Shown: positions 42,881 to 51,908 of the stretch, in pieces
Layout of the letters: every line of letters begins with the position of its first letter
Position numbering within the stretch: position 1 is the stretch's first letter
Assembly (NCBI GenBank): GCA_021646415.1
Contig: SOEU01000011.1
Coordinates: 1-64,000 of the forward strand
Length of the DNA: 64,000 nt
Reading direction: 5' to 3'
DNA from: Candidatus Brocadia sp.
Lineage (GTDB): Bacteria > Planctomycetota > Brocadiia > Brocadiales > Brocadiaceae
Program-made: the position numbers and the translations under genes
The notes under the pieces: generated by a model
Databases searched by the model: none
Seen by the model: only the letters and a program-made list of their open reading frames with translations
What the model was told of the DNA's origin: nothing

Positions 42881-44269
42881 ATGAAACAAACTTCGTCTTA
42901 TTATCCAAGGATACTGATAGCTGGTACGCATAGCGGTGTGGGTAAGACGACCATTACCCTTGGCTTAATGTCTGTCTTGGAGGAAAAAGGATACAAGGTA
43001 CAGGGCTTTAAGGTCGGTCCTGATTATATCGATCCATCGCATCATATGGCCATTACAGGACGACCGTCTCGTAACCTGGATACATGGCTGATGAATCGTG
43101 ATGTGTGTCTGGAATTATTCGAACATGCCTTTATGGGATCGAATATGGCAGTGATTGAGGGAGTGATGGGGTTATATGACGGCAGTCTTGATGGGTCGGA
43201 ATTTGGGAGCACAGCGCATCTTGCCAAGATATTGGATGTGCCTGCGATATTGGTAATGGACGCAAAGGGGATGTCACGCAGTGCAGGTGCAATTGTATTG
43301 GGGTATAAACATTTTGATAAAGATGTAAAAATACAAGGAGTAATCCTGAACAGAGTTGGGAGTGAGCGGCACTATACGTCTCTTAAAAAATCTATTGAAG
43401 ACAATTGCAATATCCCTGTATTGGGATATCTGCCTTTTGATGGAGAAATACTACTGCCAGAGCGACACCTTGGTTTAGTGCCGTCAATAGAACAGGAGTT
43501 CTCAAAGGCTGCGTATCAAAAAATCGGGAATTTGTTGTCGACCACTGTGGATATCGATACACTGATCGGTATTGCGTCCTCCCCAAATAATCTTCCTTCA
43601 TTTAAGAAGACGGTATTCTCTGAGATTAATGAGCGATTTAATTTTAGAATTGCCGTTGCTGTGGATGAAGCATTTAATTTTTATTATCAGGACAATCTTG
43701 ACCTTCTTGAGTTATACGGGGCTGAGCTAGCGTATTTTAGTCCACTGTATGATAAATATCTGCCTGCGGGCATTCATGGTTTGTATCTGGGGGGTGGCTT
43801 TCCTGAATTACATGCCGCTTTGCTTGCATCGAATACCACTATGAAAGAATCCATACGAAAAGCGCACAAGAATGGTGTGGTTATTTATGGAGAGTGCGGA
43901 GGAATGATGTATCTGCTTGAACAGTTGATAGATTTTAAAAAGAAGACATACGAGATGTGTGGAATACTGAAAGGGATGACAAAAATGGAGAACAAGAGGC
44001 AGGGATTGGGCTACATTACAGTTCAGGCGATACACGATAATCTCCTGTGTGAAAAAGGTGATAGATTTAAGGCCCACGAATTTCACTGGTCATCACTGCA
44101 TGTGCCCGAAGATACACGATTTGCTTATGCAATTTCTAAATGCAATGACAAAAAATCAAGGTTTGATGGTCTCATTGCTGACAGGGTGCTGGGTTCTTAT
44201 ACCCACGTCCACTTTGCAACTGATCCTGGACTTGTGAAACACTTTTTACGCTTTATGGGAAGTGCTTAG
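42881..44269 (+). CDS. cbiA: Cobyrinate a,c-diamide synthase (CbiA/CobB)
   Basis: Amidates the a and c side chains of (hydrogeno)cobyrinate in cobalamin synthesis using glutamine and ATP. The N-terminal dethiobiotin-synthetase-like domain has AGTHSGVGKTTITLGLM and KVGPDYIDPSHH. The C-terminal amidotransferase domain has the Cys in YGECGGMMYL and the His in GSYTHVHF. The 462-residue length fits. The ATG at 42881 is preferred to a TTG at 42833. A Ni-sirohydrochlorin amidase (CfbB) is similar in sequence, so cobamide use is inferred from bacterial context. No other cob/cbi biosynthetic gene is in view. Confidence 0.92.
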   Translation: MKQTSSYYPRILIAGTHSGVGKTTITLGLMSVLEEKGYKVQGFKVGPDYIDPSHHMAITGRPSRNLDTWLMNRDVCLELFEHAFMGSNMAVIEGVMGLYDGSLDGSEFGSTAHLAKILDVPAILVMDAKGMSRSAGAIVLGYKHFDKDVKIQGVILNRVGSERHYTSLKKSIEDNCNIPVLGYLPFDGEILLPERHLGLVPSIEQEFSKAAYQKIGNLLSTTVDIDTLIGIASSPNNLPSFKKTVFSEINERFNFRIAVAVDEAFNFYYQDNLDLLELYGAELAYFSPLYDKYLPAGIHGLYLGGGFPELHAALLASNTTMKESIRKAHKNGVVIYGECGGMMYLLEQLIDFKKKTYEMCGILKGMTKMENKRQGLGYITVQAIHDNLLCEKGDRFKAHEFHWSSLHVPEDTRFAYAISKCNDKKSRFDGLIADRVLGSYTHVHFATDPGLVKHFLRFMGSA

Positions 44270-44291
44270 TTTTTCATCTTCATGAAATAAA

Positions 44292-45356
44292 TCACATCTT
44301 GGTTAACAATGATAAAATGGAAGGGGTAATTTTATGAAGCGGAACAATCGTATCGACCGCACCCAATTTGATTGCTTCCTTGGGCATGCCAAATACCACA
44401 CAACTTTCTTCATCCTGAGCCATTGTTTTAGCACCCGCCTCCTTCATTTTCAGGAGACCACCTGCACCGTCATCACCCATACCAGTCATAATTACACCGA
44501 CGGCATTGCTCCCTGCATATTTTGCAACTGAATCAAATAAGACTTCTACAGAGGGTCTATGACGACGAACAGGCGGTTCCTGGTTTGTCGTCACATAATA
44601 TCGGGCGCCATTTCTTCGTAATTCCATATGATAATTTCCTGGCGCAATCAGCACCAGGCCAGGAATAATACTATCGCCATCCTTAGCCTCTCTCACTTCG
44701 ACAGAACAAAGAGAATTCAAACGGTCAGCAAATGATTTTGTAAACAATTGTGGCATATGCTGCACAATCAATATTCCCGGCGCATTCGGAGGCATCTGCA
44801 TCAGCACCGTCTTGAGCGCTTCCGTTCCACCTGTAGACGCCCCAATTGCAATAATCTTGTGCGTGCTATTGATCAATGCATGGCTCGTCTCTGTGTGCAT
44901 GGCAGTGGTATTTTTACTGCCGGTATTTTTAAAATATTCTTTCTTCTTAACTTTAACTCCTGCTGATTCTTTTATCTTTTCTGCTAATTCGGTTACTATC
45001 TCATAGAGAGTGTGTGAAACATCCAGTGATGGTTTCGCGACAAAATCCAGTGCGCCTACTTCTAAAGCCTTCAACGTAGTTTCGCAACCTGCCTGTGTCA
45101 ATGAGCTAACCATAATGACCGGTAACGGATAGTATGTCATTAATCTTTGCAAGAAGGAGATGCCATCCATTCTGGGCATTTCTATATCAAGGGTAATTAC
45201 ATCAGGTTTTAGATTTATGATTTTGTCCCTGGCAATAAATGGGTCCGCTGCGGTTCCCACGACTTCAATTCCGTGATCCCTGCTTAAACCTGTAGATAAT
45301 ATTTTTCTGACCACAGCTGAATCATCCACAATCAATACCTTTATTTTTTTTAGCAT
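44292..45356 (-). CDS. cheB: Chemotaxis methylesterase/deamidase CheB
   Basis: Removes methyl groups from chemoreceptors after phosphorylation by CheA. It has a receiver domain (phospho-Asp in VITLDIEMPRMDG) and a C-terminal methylesterase domain with the catalytic Ser in AIGASTGGTEAL, the His in LIVQHMPQLF and the Asp in MTGMGDDGAGGL. The start at 45356 follows AAGGAGG. A longer frame to 45377 is less likely. It is the last gene of the minus-strand chemotaxis cluster. Confidence 0.97.
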   Translation of the reverse strand: MLKKIKVLIVDDSAVVRKILSTGLSRDHGIEVVGTAADPFIARDKIINLKPDVITLDIEMPRMDGISFLQRLMTYYPLPVIMVSSLTQAGCETTLKALEVGALDFVAKPSLDVSHTLYEIVTELAEKIKESAGVKVKKKEYFKNTGSKNTTAMHTETSHALINSTHKIIAIGASTGGTEALKTVLMQMPPNAPGILIVQHMPQLFTKSFADRLNSLCSVEVREAKDGDSIIPGLVLIAPGNYHMELRRNGARYYVTTNQEPPVRRHRPSVEVLFDSVAKYAGSNAVGVIMTGMGDDGAGGLLKMKEAGAKTMAQDEESCVVFGMPKEAIKLGAVDTIVPLHKITPSILSLLTKM

Positions 45357-45395
45357 GTTAAGCCTCCTTACTTGCATCTTTGATTTGAAATTGAG

Positions 45396-46229
45396 TTACT
45401 TCTGATAAATTGTGGGTCGTACGTACCGGAATCTGGTTTCAGTGCCGGCAAGGCTTTCAGAATGACCTACGAAAAGATACCCATTAGGGGTAAGGTGCTT
45501 GTAAAATTTTGATACCAACTCAGTCTGGGTTTGTTTATTAAAATAGATCATTACATTTCTGCAAAATATAAAATCAAATTGTCCTTTGAAAGGAAAGGTT
45601 TTATCGGTAAGATTAAGCCTCCTGAATGCGATCAGGTTTCTTAAGAAATCTTTTATTTGATAATGATCTTTGAAATTGTGTGCTCCCCTTTCGAAATAGG
45701 TGTTTAGCATTTGAAGGGGAATACCCTTTAACCGGTCTTTTGCGTATATTCCCTGCATGGCCTTTTTTAAAACCCGGGTCGACAAATCGGTAGCTAATAA
45801 TTTTATATCCCATTCGTAGAGCTCTTTTATGCATTCTGCCAGTATCATTGAAATACTGTATGGCTCTTCACCGGTTGAGCAGCCTGCGCACCATATCCTG
45901 ATCTTTTTTTCCTTTTTTTTTCTTTTATCTTCCACTAAGAAAGGAATTACCTTTTCTGAAAGGAAATCAAAATGTGCTGCTTCTCTGAAAAATTCCGTGA
46001 GGTTTGTAGAGATGCAATCAAGCATACTGATCAGTTCTTCACCCGTTGTATCTGCTTCGGTAACGTATTTATAGTATTCTTTAAATGAGGTCAACGATCT
46101 TTCTCGTAAGCGCTTCATTAATCGGGATTTCAACAACTCTTTTTTTGCCGGGGTAAGATTTATTCCGCTTTCGTCATAGATTAAGCGCTGGAAAAGAGAA
46201 AATTCTTTATCGTTGATATCGATGTCCAT
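45396..46229 (-). CDS. cheR: Chemoreceptor methyltransferase CheR
   Basis: Methylates glutamates of chemoreceptors. The 277-residue protein has the N-terminal helical part (FQRLIYDESGINLTPAKKEL) and the SAM-binding domain with IRIWCAGCSTGEEPYSISMI and FDFIFCRNVMIYFN. It retains the beta-subdomain region that binds C-terminal pentapeptides of receptors, which matters because both receptors here end in an aromatic tail motif. It lies 39 bases upstream of cheB. Confidence 0.97.
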   Translation of the reverse strand: MDIDINDKEFSLFQRLIYDESGINLTPAKKELLKSRLMKRLRERSLTSFKEYYKYVTEADTTGEELISMLDCISTNLTEFFREAAHFDFLSEKVIPFLVEDKRKKKEKKIRIWCAGCSTGEEPYSISMILAECIKELYEWDIKLLATDLSTRVLKKAMQGIYAKDRLKGIPLQMLNTYFERGAHNFKDHYQIKDFLRNLIAFRRLNLTDKTFPFKGQFDFIFCRNVMIYFNKQTQTELVSKFYKHLTPNGYLFVGHSESLAGTETRFRYVRPTIYQK

Positions 46230-46495
46230 AGGTATTTTCCTTAAAAACCTTAAATAGCATCTAAAGAAAGCAGGAAGATCAGGAATATTATTCTGTAAAA
46301 ATTACTCTTTTGATTTCCAAAATTGGTTTTGCATAGTTTAAGATCAAGCCGTGTCTTTGTCTAACTGCTTTCAAATAGGAACGAACAATGATATCATCTG
46401 TCAATTTTTTAAATTCAAGTCCCATTTTCTTGCCTTCCTGTTTTCCTCAGATATTTTTTGTTATAAAAGGGCAAAATATCCTTTTAAGAGACCGT

Positions 46496-46901
<406 letters not shown>

Positions 46902-46905
<4 letters not shown>

Positions 46906-47507
46906 GTTTTTACTCCTATAGAATCTAACAATTTCGCAAACGATGTCATTTCAGGAACCAAAAACAGATAACATTCGAGTTCGGTACCACTAATTTCAAA
47001 TATTGTTTCTATCAGTAAGAGCTTATCATCCACCATGCCTTGTTCTAGTACAAGGTTCGAAAATATGACCCCTGCATAATCGTTATGTACCTGTGGTGGT
47101 TGTGGAATTAACTTTGCATTAAAATCCGAAACTAGTGCATTGCTGATGTGGCTGGCGAGAATGTTTCCGAGTTCCTGTACCGCACTTTCCGTAAAAACAT
47201 CGCATTCTTTTGAGGTTCCAATGCGTTGTCGAAGAAATAGGTCTGTAAGGATTAATGATCCTTCCAGGGGCAACATGAATAAAAGCCTGCAACCCTCGTT
47301 TCCCTTAAAATTAACCATAACGCTTATCATTTCTCTTTGATCTTCATTCATCTTCTCTGTAGCCTCACTAAGATCAGCAATGGATACTTTTGAAAGGGAA
47401 ATTCTTGCGCCTGTCCTCAGTGACTTTGATAATGCCCTGGATGCGCGATCAATGCTGAGGCTTGACATAATTTCCAATATTTTTAGGCGATCTTGAGTAA
47501 TATTCAT
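46902..47507 (-). CDS. cheC: CheC-type CheY-phosphate phosphatase
   Basis: The 201-residue protein has the CheC/CheX/FliY fold with one clear phosphatase motif, ESAVQELGNILASHISNAL (ExxN). The usual first motif near residue 15 is absent (SSLSIDRASRALSKSL lacks the Glu-Asn pair). A single active helix would make it more CheX-like in mechanism. It overlaps cheY downstream by 4 bases. CheD, encoded upstream, often binds CheC. Confidence 0.85.
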
Positions 47508-47668
47508 TTTTTACCTTCCTCTTTCTATCAAACTTTCATAACCACAAAGACACAAAGGGTACGAAGGCTCGTAATCAAAAATTCTAAATCACAAATTCCA
47601 AATCACAGATAAATAACAAATTGTTGTTTGGAGCTTGTTATTTGGCACTTATAACCAAGAGGGCAATA
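47508..47668. other. Intergenic spacer with repeat-like sequence
   Basis: Contains ACCACAAAGACACAAAGGGT and CAAATTGTTGTTTGGAGCTTGTTATTTGG-type sequence (written here by key parts), common dispersed non-coding strings, and no gene. Splits the che cluster between cheC and cheD. Confidence 0.4.
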
Positions 47669-48148
47669 CTAATAGACCACAACTGATTCACCAAATATGC
47701 GGCATGTCACATCACCAGTATTCGTATCAAATATAATATTGTATCCTTTTGTACCACCAGTTCGCGACGCAACTATCCTGATTCCTTCTTCTTTCAATAT
47801 CCGTCGTACTTCTAATTCATTTGATTCACCGATATTCAGCAGACCGTTAGCATTGAACATCTTTGCACCGCCAAAGATCTTAGCGTAAAGAGCGCTTCTG
47901 GAACCGCCTGCATAGGTAACCATTTGATAGATAAAATAGGGGAGTCCAGTATTCGCGTATTTAGTAATCTTTAAATCAGTACCATTTTTTTTTGGCAGCA
48001 TTATGTGCAGAAGTCCGCCAATCTTGTTTACCGGATCATGTAACACAACTCCAATGCATGAACCGAGCAATGTCTTTAATACATGAGGCGCTTGTGCAAT
48101 CTTTAGATCGCCAACACCAACTGTAATCATACACTGAGTATTGTTCAC
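47669..48148 (-). CDS. cheD: Chemoreceptor glutamine deamidase CheD
   Basis: Deamidates receptor glutamines and can stimulate CheC. The 159-residue protein has the catalytic Cys in TLLGSCIGVVLHD, the His in GGLLHIMLP and the Thr/Gly region ASRTGGTKGYNIIF (usually GGxxGR in the family). The catalytic Cys-His pair is intact. Confidence 0.94.
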   Translation of the reverse strand: MNNTQCMITVGVGDLKIAQAPHVLKTLLGSCIGVVLHDPVNKIGGLLHIMLPKKNGTDLKITKYANTGLPYFIYQMVTYAGGSRSALYAKIFGGAKMFNANGLLNIGESNELEVRRILKEEGIRIVASRTGGTKGYNIIFDTNTGDVTCRIFGESVVVY

Positions 48149-48180
48149 CGGAAAATTCCTTTCTCGATTTAATTATTCGG

Positions 48181-48264
48181 GTTAGCCGCAAAAATGCGCA
48201 AAATCAGTCATGTGTTTTCATTTTATAACTTTTTTTGTGCATTATGTGCCTTTTTGCGGCTAAC
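48181..48264. repeat. 14-bp perfect inverted repeat between cheD and the receptor gene
   Basis: GTTAGCCGCAAAAA (48181-48194) and TTTTTGCGGCTAAC (48251-48264) are exact complements enclosing 56 bases. It may terminate the receptor transcript or be a dispersed palindrome with separated arms. Confidence 0.75.
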
Positions 48265-48289
48265 ACCGGATAGTTACACTTTTTAGGCA

Positions 48290-50032
48290 CTAAAAATCCT
48301 TGAAATCGTTATTGAGAGGTATTAATTCTTCCGGCGTCCTGGCTAGTACCCTCTCACCTCTTGCAGTGCCATTACCGTTCGCCTTATCAACCGGCTTTGA
48401 AGAGTTATCGGCTTTTTTAATCTGAGTCGTTTGCTTACTTTTATTGCAAGAGACATCTTTTCTTGATGATTGAGATTTCTTTTCGAAATACGTATGAAGT
48501 TGTGCTTTTTCAGAAGTTTTCAAATCGTCGTCAATATTCCCGATTTCCATAGCCAACTCCTGTATAATAGCCTTCAGATTTTCAGCCTGTGCGGATAATT
48601 CTTCACTCGATGACGCTAACTCTTCTGCATTTGCCGCATTCTGTTGTATAACCGTGTCCACTGTTGTAACTGCCTTGGATATTTGATTAATTCCATCCGA
48701 TTGTTCCTGCGAGGCAGCGGCAATTTCCCCTGCTAAGTCTGTTACCTTCTTAGCCTCGGTTACAATTTCTTTAAGATTGGCTGCGAATTTATCGGCAATC
48801 TTTGCAGCATTCTCGGTACTTACCACCCTCGAATTGATTAAGTCCGCAGTTTCCTTAGATGCTACGGAACACCTTTGTGCAAGGTTGCGCACCTCTTCTG
48901 CAACAACGGCAAATCCTTTTCCATGCTCTCCTGCCCTTGCTGCCTCAACTGCCGCATTAAGAGCCAAAAGGTTCGTTTGAAATGCTATTTCATCAATTGA
49001 TTTGATTATCGAAAGGACTTTGTCATTGCCTGAATTTAAATCCCGCATAGTTGTCTGCAGGGTATCCAGGGCCTCATTTCCACTTTCAGCAGATGTTTTT
49101 GTCTTGATTGCAAGTTGATTGGCTTCCTTTGCGTTATCAGCGTTCTTTGTTGTCATTGAGGCCATTTCTTCAATTGAAGCAGAGGTCTCTTCTATTGAAG
49201 AGGCCTGTTGTGATGCCCCGTCAGCAAGAGACTGGCTGGAAGAAGAAATCTGGTTTGCTGCTGAAGTGACTTCTTCGGCGCCATTTTTTAAGTTATAAAC
49301 CAGTCTCTTAAGCAAAGATGTGATATTTCTGGCGATAAAAAAGACTATCGTCCCTATCAGAATCACGTAAATTCCATTTCCTATGATGTTGAAATTTCTA
49401 TTCGAGGAAATTGCTGCATTTACGGCGGCCATCGGTGCAGTTACGCTTATTCCGCCACGAATATCTCCCAGTTTGTAATTCTCCATTTGTCTGCCCGCCA
49501 GGTCTTTACCATCATTGGTGGGACTCGTTGACGGATCTCCATGACAGTTCAGGCATGCTTCTTCGATCTTTAGGGGTACCATTAATCGGAAGACCTCCGT
49601 GCCGTTCTCTAATTTCGCTATTTCTGAGATGTCTTTTAAACCAGGCTCTCTCTCAAATCTTTCTAACTGGTGGATCTCCCATGCATCAGGCTTGTTTGCC
49701 GGGTTTCTGTATTTAATACTCGTCTGTTTCATCTTAAAGATGGTTGTTTGACTGAAATGTTCTGAGATCTCCCGTCCTAAAACTGCCGGAATCACGCCCT
49801 TGAATTCAAAATTGCCTTTGGAATCCGTGTTTATTGTCTTTTGCTTTTCCGCAATTATCTTTCTCGCAGAAATTAATTGATCTGCTGCCATTCTTGCCTG
49901 TTTTTGTACCTCCGCCAACATCTGTGCCTTTTGTCTTTTTGTGTTGATATACGTCAAAATGCATGTCGAGACCACAATGACAGCGATAATCGTAACAATG
50001 AGTCTTGTCATCATATTCATTTTACCAATCAT
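48290..50032 (-). CDS. Methyl-accepting chemoreceptor with periplasmic c-heme domain
   Basis: The 580-residue receptor has two membrane helices (about residues 9-29 and 215-235). The periplasmic domain between them ends with [12 protein letters not shown], a CxxCH heme-c motif at residues 160-164; with [20 protein letters not shown] it matches DUF3365 (Tll0287-like) sensors. The cytoplasmic signalling tip reads [20 protein letters not shown] and [13 protein letters not shown]. The protein ends NNDFKDF, like the second receptor. Heme suggests sensing of redox state, O2 or NO. Several in-frame Met codons occur at the start. Confidence 0.93.
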   Translation of the reverse strand: MIGKMNMMTRLIVTIIAVIVVSTCILTYINTKRQKAQMLAEVQKQARMAADQLISARKIIAEKQKTINTDSKGNFEFKGVIPAVLGREISEHFSQTTIFKMKQTSIKYRNPANKPDAWEIHQLERFEREPGLKDISEIAKLENGTEVFRLMVPLKIEEACLNCHGDPSTSPTNDGKDLAGRQMENYKLGDIRGGISVTAPMAAVNAAISSNRNFNIIGNGIYVILIGTIVFFIARNITSLLKRLVYNLKNGAEEVTSAANQISSSSQSLADGASQQASSIEETSASIEEMASMTTKNADNAKEANQLAIKTKTSAESGNEALDTLQTTMRDLNSGNDKVLSIIKSIDEIAFQTNLLALNAAVEAARAGEHGKGFAVVAEEVRNLAQRCSVASKETADLINSRVVSTENAAKIADKFAANLKEIVTEAKKVTDLAGEIAAASQEQSDGINQISKAVTTVDTVIQQNAANAEELASSSEELSAQAENLKAIIQELAMEIGNIDDDLKTSEKAQLHTYFEKKSQSSRKDVSCNKSKQTTQIKKADNSSKPVDKANGNGTARGERVLARTPEELIPLNNDFKDF

Positions 50033-50064
50033 TTTTTTCCTCCCGTTTTTTTCATTTTTCTATG

Positions 50065-50499
50065 TTATTCCTCGGTTGTTATACTTTTTGCGTAACTACT
50101 TGGATTATCAGGTTCGGGGTTGGTTGTTTTACTTTTTTCATAATTCTTAAGATATTTGATAAATCCATGGACGGCAGCGCGTTTTCTTCCCGCTTGCCCA
50201 TAGACTTCTTTGAATTCGTGGGAGGATATATACTCTTCATCCAGGGCAACATAGAGTTCGCTCTGAACCTCCGTACAAGACCGTTTAGCGTACCGTAAGA
50301 ACCGGATGAACTCGGCATTTGTAGCAGAATCAAAACCTTCGGCGATATTATGCATCGATGACCCCGAAGCTTCTTGTATCTGTCTTTTGAGTCCGTAGTC
50401 CTTGGCAAATTCCGGCTTTTTTGTCAGACGGTGTACTTTCCTCGTTAATTCGCGTGCCAAGCGCCAAGCCTCAATATCTTCAAACCTTTCAATCTTCAT
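50065..50499 (-). CDS. Four-helix bundle protein (23S rRNA intervening-sequence type)
   Basis: The 144-residue protein starts KIERFEDIEAWRLARELTRK and has SGSSMHNIAEGFDSATNAEF then FLRYAKRSCTEVQSEL, diagnostic of the small four-helix bundle (S23/IVP) family. Originally found in rRNA intervening sequences, its members are common orphan genes with a patchy, mobile-like distribution. It interrupts the chemotaxis gene order between a receptor and cheW and is preceded by (CCCTAAA) repeats. Function unknown. Confidence 0.9.
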   Translation of the reverse strand: MKIERFEDIEAWRLARELTRKVHRLTKKPEFAKDYGLKRQIQEASGSSMHNIAEGFDSATNAEFIRFLRYAKRSCTEVQSELYVALDEEYISSHEFKEVYGQAGRKRAAVHGFIKYLKNYEKSKTTNPEPDNPSSYAKSITTEE

Positions 50500-50504
50500 C
50501 TCTC

Positions 50505-50534
50505 TAACCCTAAACCCTAAACCCTAAACCCTAA
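50505..50534. repeat. Telomere-like tandem repeat (CCCTAAA)4
   Basis: Four consecutive CCCTAAA-type units lie just upstream of the four-helix bundle gene, between its start and cheW. This is a short non-coding heptamer array. Confidence 0.9.
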
Positions 50535-50590
50535 GTAGTTACTTTTTTACATTTATGCTAAAGTCACTGTTTCTATGGAAAAAAACAAAA

Positions 50591-51103
50591 TTAGCTTACA
50601 CTCGTTAAACTTTCGACCATATTAATCTCTTCCGTGCCTAAAACCTTGTCTATGTCGAGGAGAATTTTCACTTTGTTTTTTATCTTTGCCATGCCCAAAA
50701 AGATTTCAGTATTAATACCTTCTCCAAGATGAGGTGCAGGCTCCAAATCCTCACCATTAACATCGAGTACTTCCGAGACTGTATCTACAAGGACTCCTGT
50801 GAGTTTGTTTTTGACTTCCACCACGATAATACATGTCTCTTTTGTATGGTCAGTTTCCTGAAATCCGAATTTTAGCCTTAGGTCTACTACGGGAATTACC
50901 TTTCCACGGAGATTAATCACCCCTTTCATGTAAATGGGTGTCTGAGGCACGGGTGTTATATTCATAATACCTATAATTTCCCTCACCTTGAGTATCTCTA
51001 TGCCATACTCCTCACCGCACAACACAAAGGTCAGGTATTTTCCTTCATACAACAGGGCCTCCGAGGCACCTGATTTTTTTCCCTTTTCCATTACTGCTTG
51101 CAT
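50591..51103 (-). CDS. cheW: Chemotaxis coupling protein CheW
   Basis: Links CheA to receptors. The 170-residue protein has YLTFVLCGEEYGIEILKVRE, VINLRGKVIPVVDLRLKFG and GVLVDTVSEVLDV, the CheW SH3-like core. AAGGAG precedes the ATG at 51103. It is followed by the inserted four-helix bundle gene, then the heme receptor. Confidence 0.95.
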   Translation of the reverse strand: MQAVMEKGKKSGASEALLYEGKYLTFVLCGEEYGIEILKVREIIGIMNITPVPQTPIYMKGVINLRGKVIPVVDLRLKFGFQETDHTKETCIIVVEVKNKLTGVLVDTVSEVLDVNGEDLEPAPHLGEGINTEIFLGMAKIKNKVKILLDIDKVLGTEEINMVESLTSVS

Positions 51104-51259
51104 GTGGTTCTCCTTTCACTTGTTAAATGTAATAATTTAATGTTTAAGGTGCAGTTTCCTGCGCCGGATCCACCTTCATGGTGGTGGGTTCGCTTTGTTT
51201 AACCCACCCTACACCTTGTATCTGCATTTTGATATTTAATTTTCCATTTATGTTGAGAG

Positions 51260-51664
51260 TTACCCCTTCTCCTTCAAAAACGCACCAATTTTTTTATCCT
51301 CGTTCCCGATGTGATTCGTCAACCAATTACATAACCTTTGCTGAACTTGTATTACCAAATGTGAGGTAACACCGCTTGTTTCGAATTCTTTTTTTAAACC
51401 AGAAAAGTCTTGTATAAACTGAGCGTGCTCTTTCTTCTGCGACGGGTAGCCATCGTAGTTATTTTTGATCATGAGTTCTTCTTCCGAGCGGAAGTGTTTT
51501 ACCACATAATCTGCCAAAAATGTTATTACTTTACCCACTTCGTCCCGTCCCTTCCCTTGTGCCATTGCGCTCAGCAGATTGTTTACCCTGCTAAATATTC
51601 CTTTATGCTGATTATCAATCATGTCTACGCCCACAGCCAAATTTTCAGTCCATTGGATTGCCAT
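51260..51664 (-). CDS. Bacteriohemerythrin
   Basis: Binds O2 (or senses it) with a non-heme diiron site. The 134-residue protein starts MAIQWTENLAVGVDMIDNQH and has HKGIF, HFRSEEELM, HAQFI and NWLTNHIGNED, which together provide the His, Glu and Asp ligands (HxxxE, HxxxH, HxxxxD). The start follows GGAGG; a frame to 51700 is less likely. In this chemotaxis cluster it may deliver or report O2 for receptor signalling, together with the heme receptor. Confidence 0.93.
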   Translation of the reverse strand: MAIQWTENLAVGVDMIDNQHKGIFSRVNNLLSAMAQGKGRDEVGKVITFLADYVVKHFRSEEELMIKNNYDGYPSQKKEHAQFIQDFSGLKKEFETSGVTSHLVIQVQQRLCNWLTNHIGNEDKKIGAFLKEKG

Positions 51665-51700
51665 TTTTCCTCCTTTTTTGACGTTTAGTTTTACAGGCAA

Positions 51701-51908
51701 TTAGTTCCTCCCCCTTGATGGGAAAGATTAGGCGGGGTGAGAAAAGAACGATTACCCTCCCTTGACCCCTCCCACCAGAGGGAGGGGAATATTTAGTTGC
51801 CCAAGTCATAATTTAAATCCTAAGGAATTTCAAAGCCTCGGCTGTAGAGCGAAAGGTCTCTTCACTCTACATTGAGAAAGTCGCCGAAGGCTTAAATTTA
51901 CACCTTGC
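51701..51908. repeat. Palindromic intergenic repeats
   Basis: Contains a CTCCCxxxxGGGAG-type block (51760-51792) and TCGCCGAAGGCTTAAATTTA, a diverged copy of a string also at 41120 and 42744. No gene. Confidence 0.6.
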
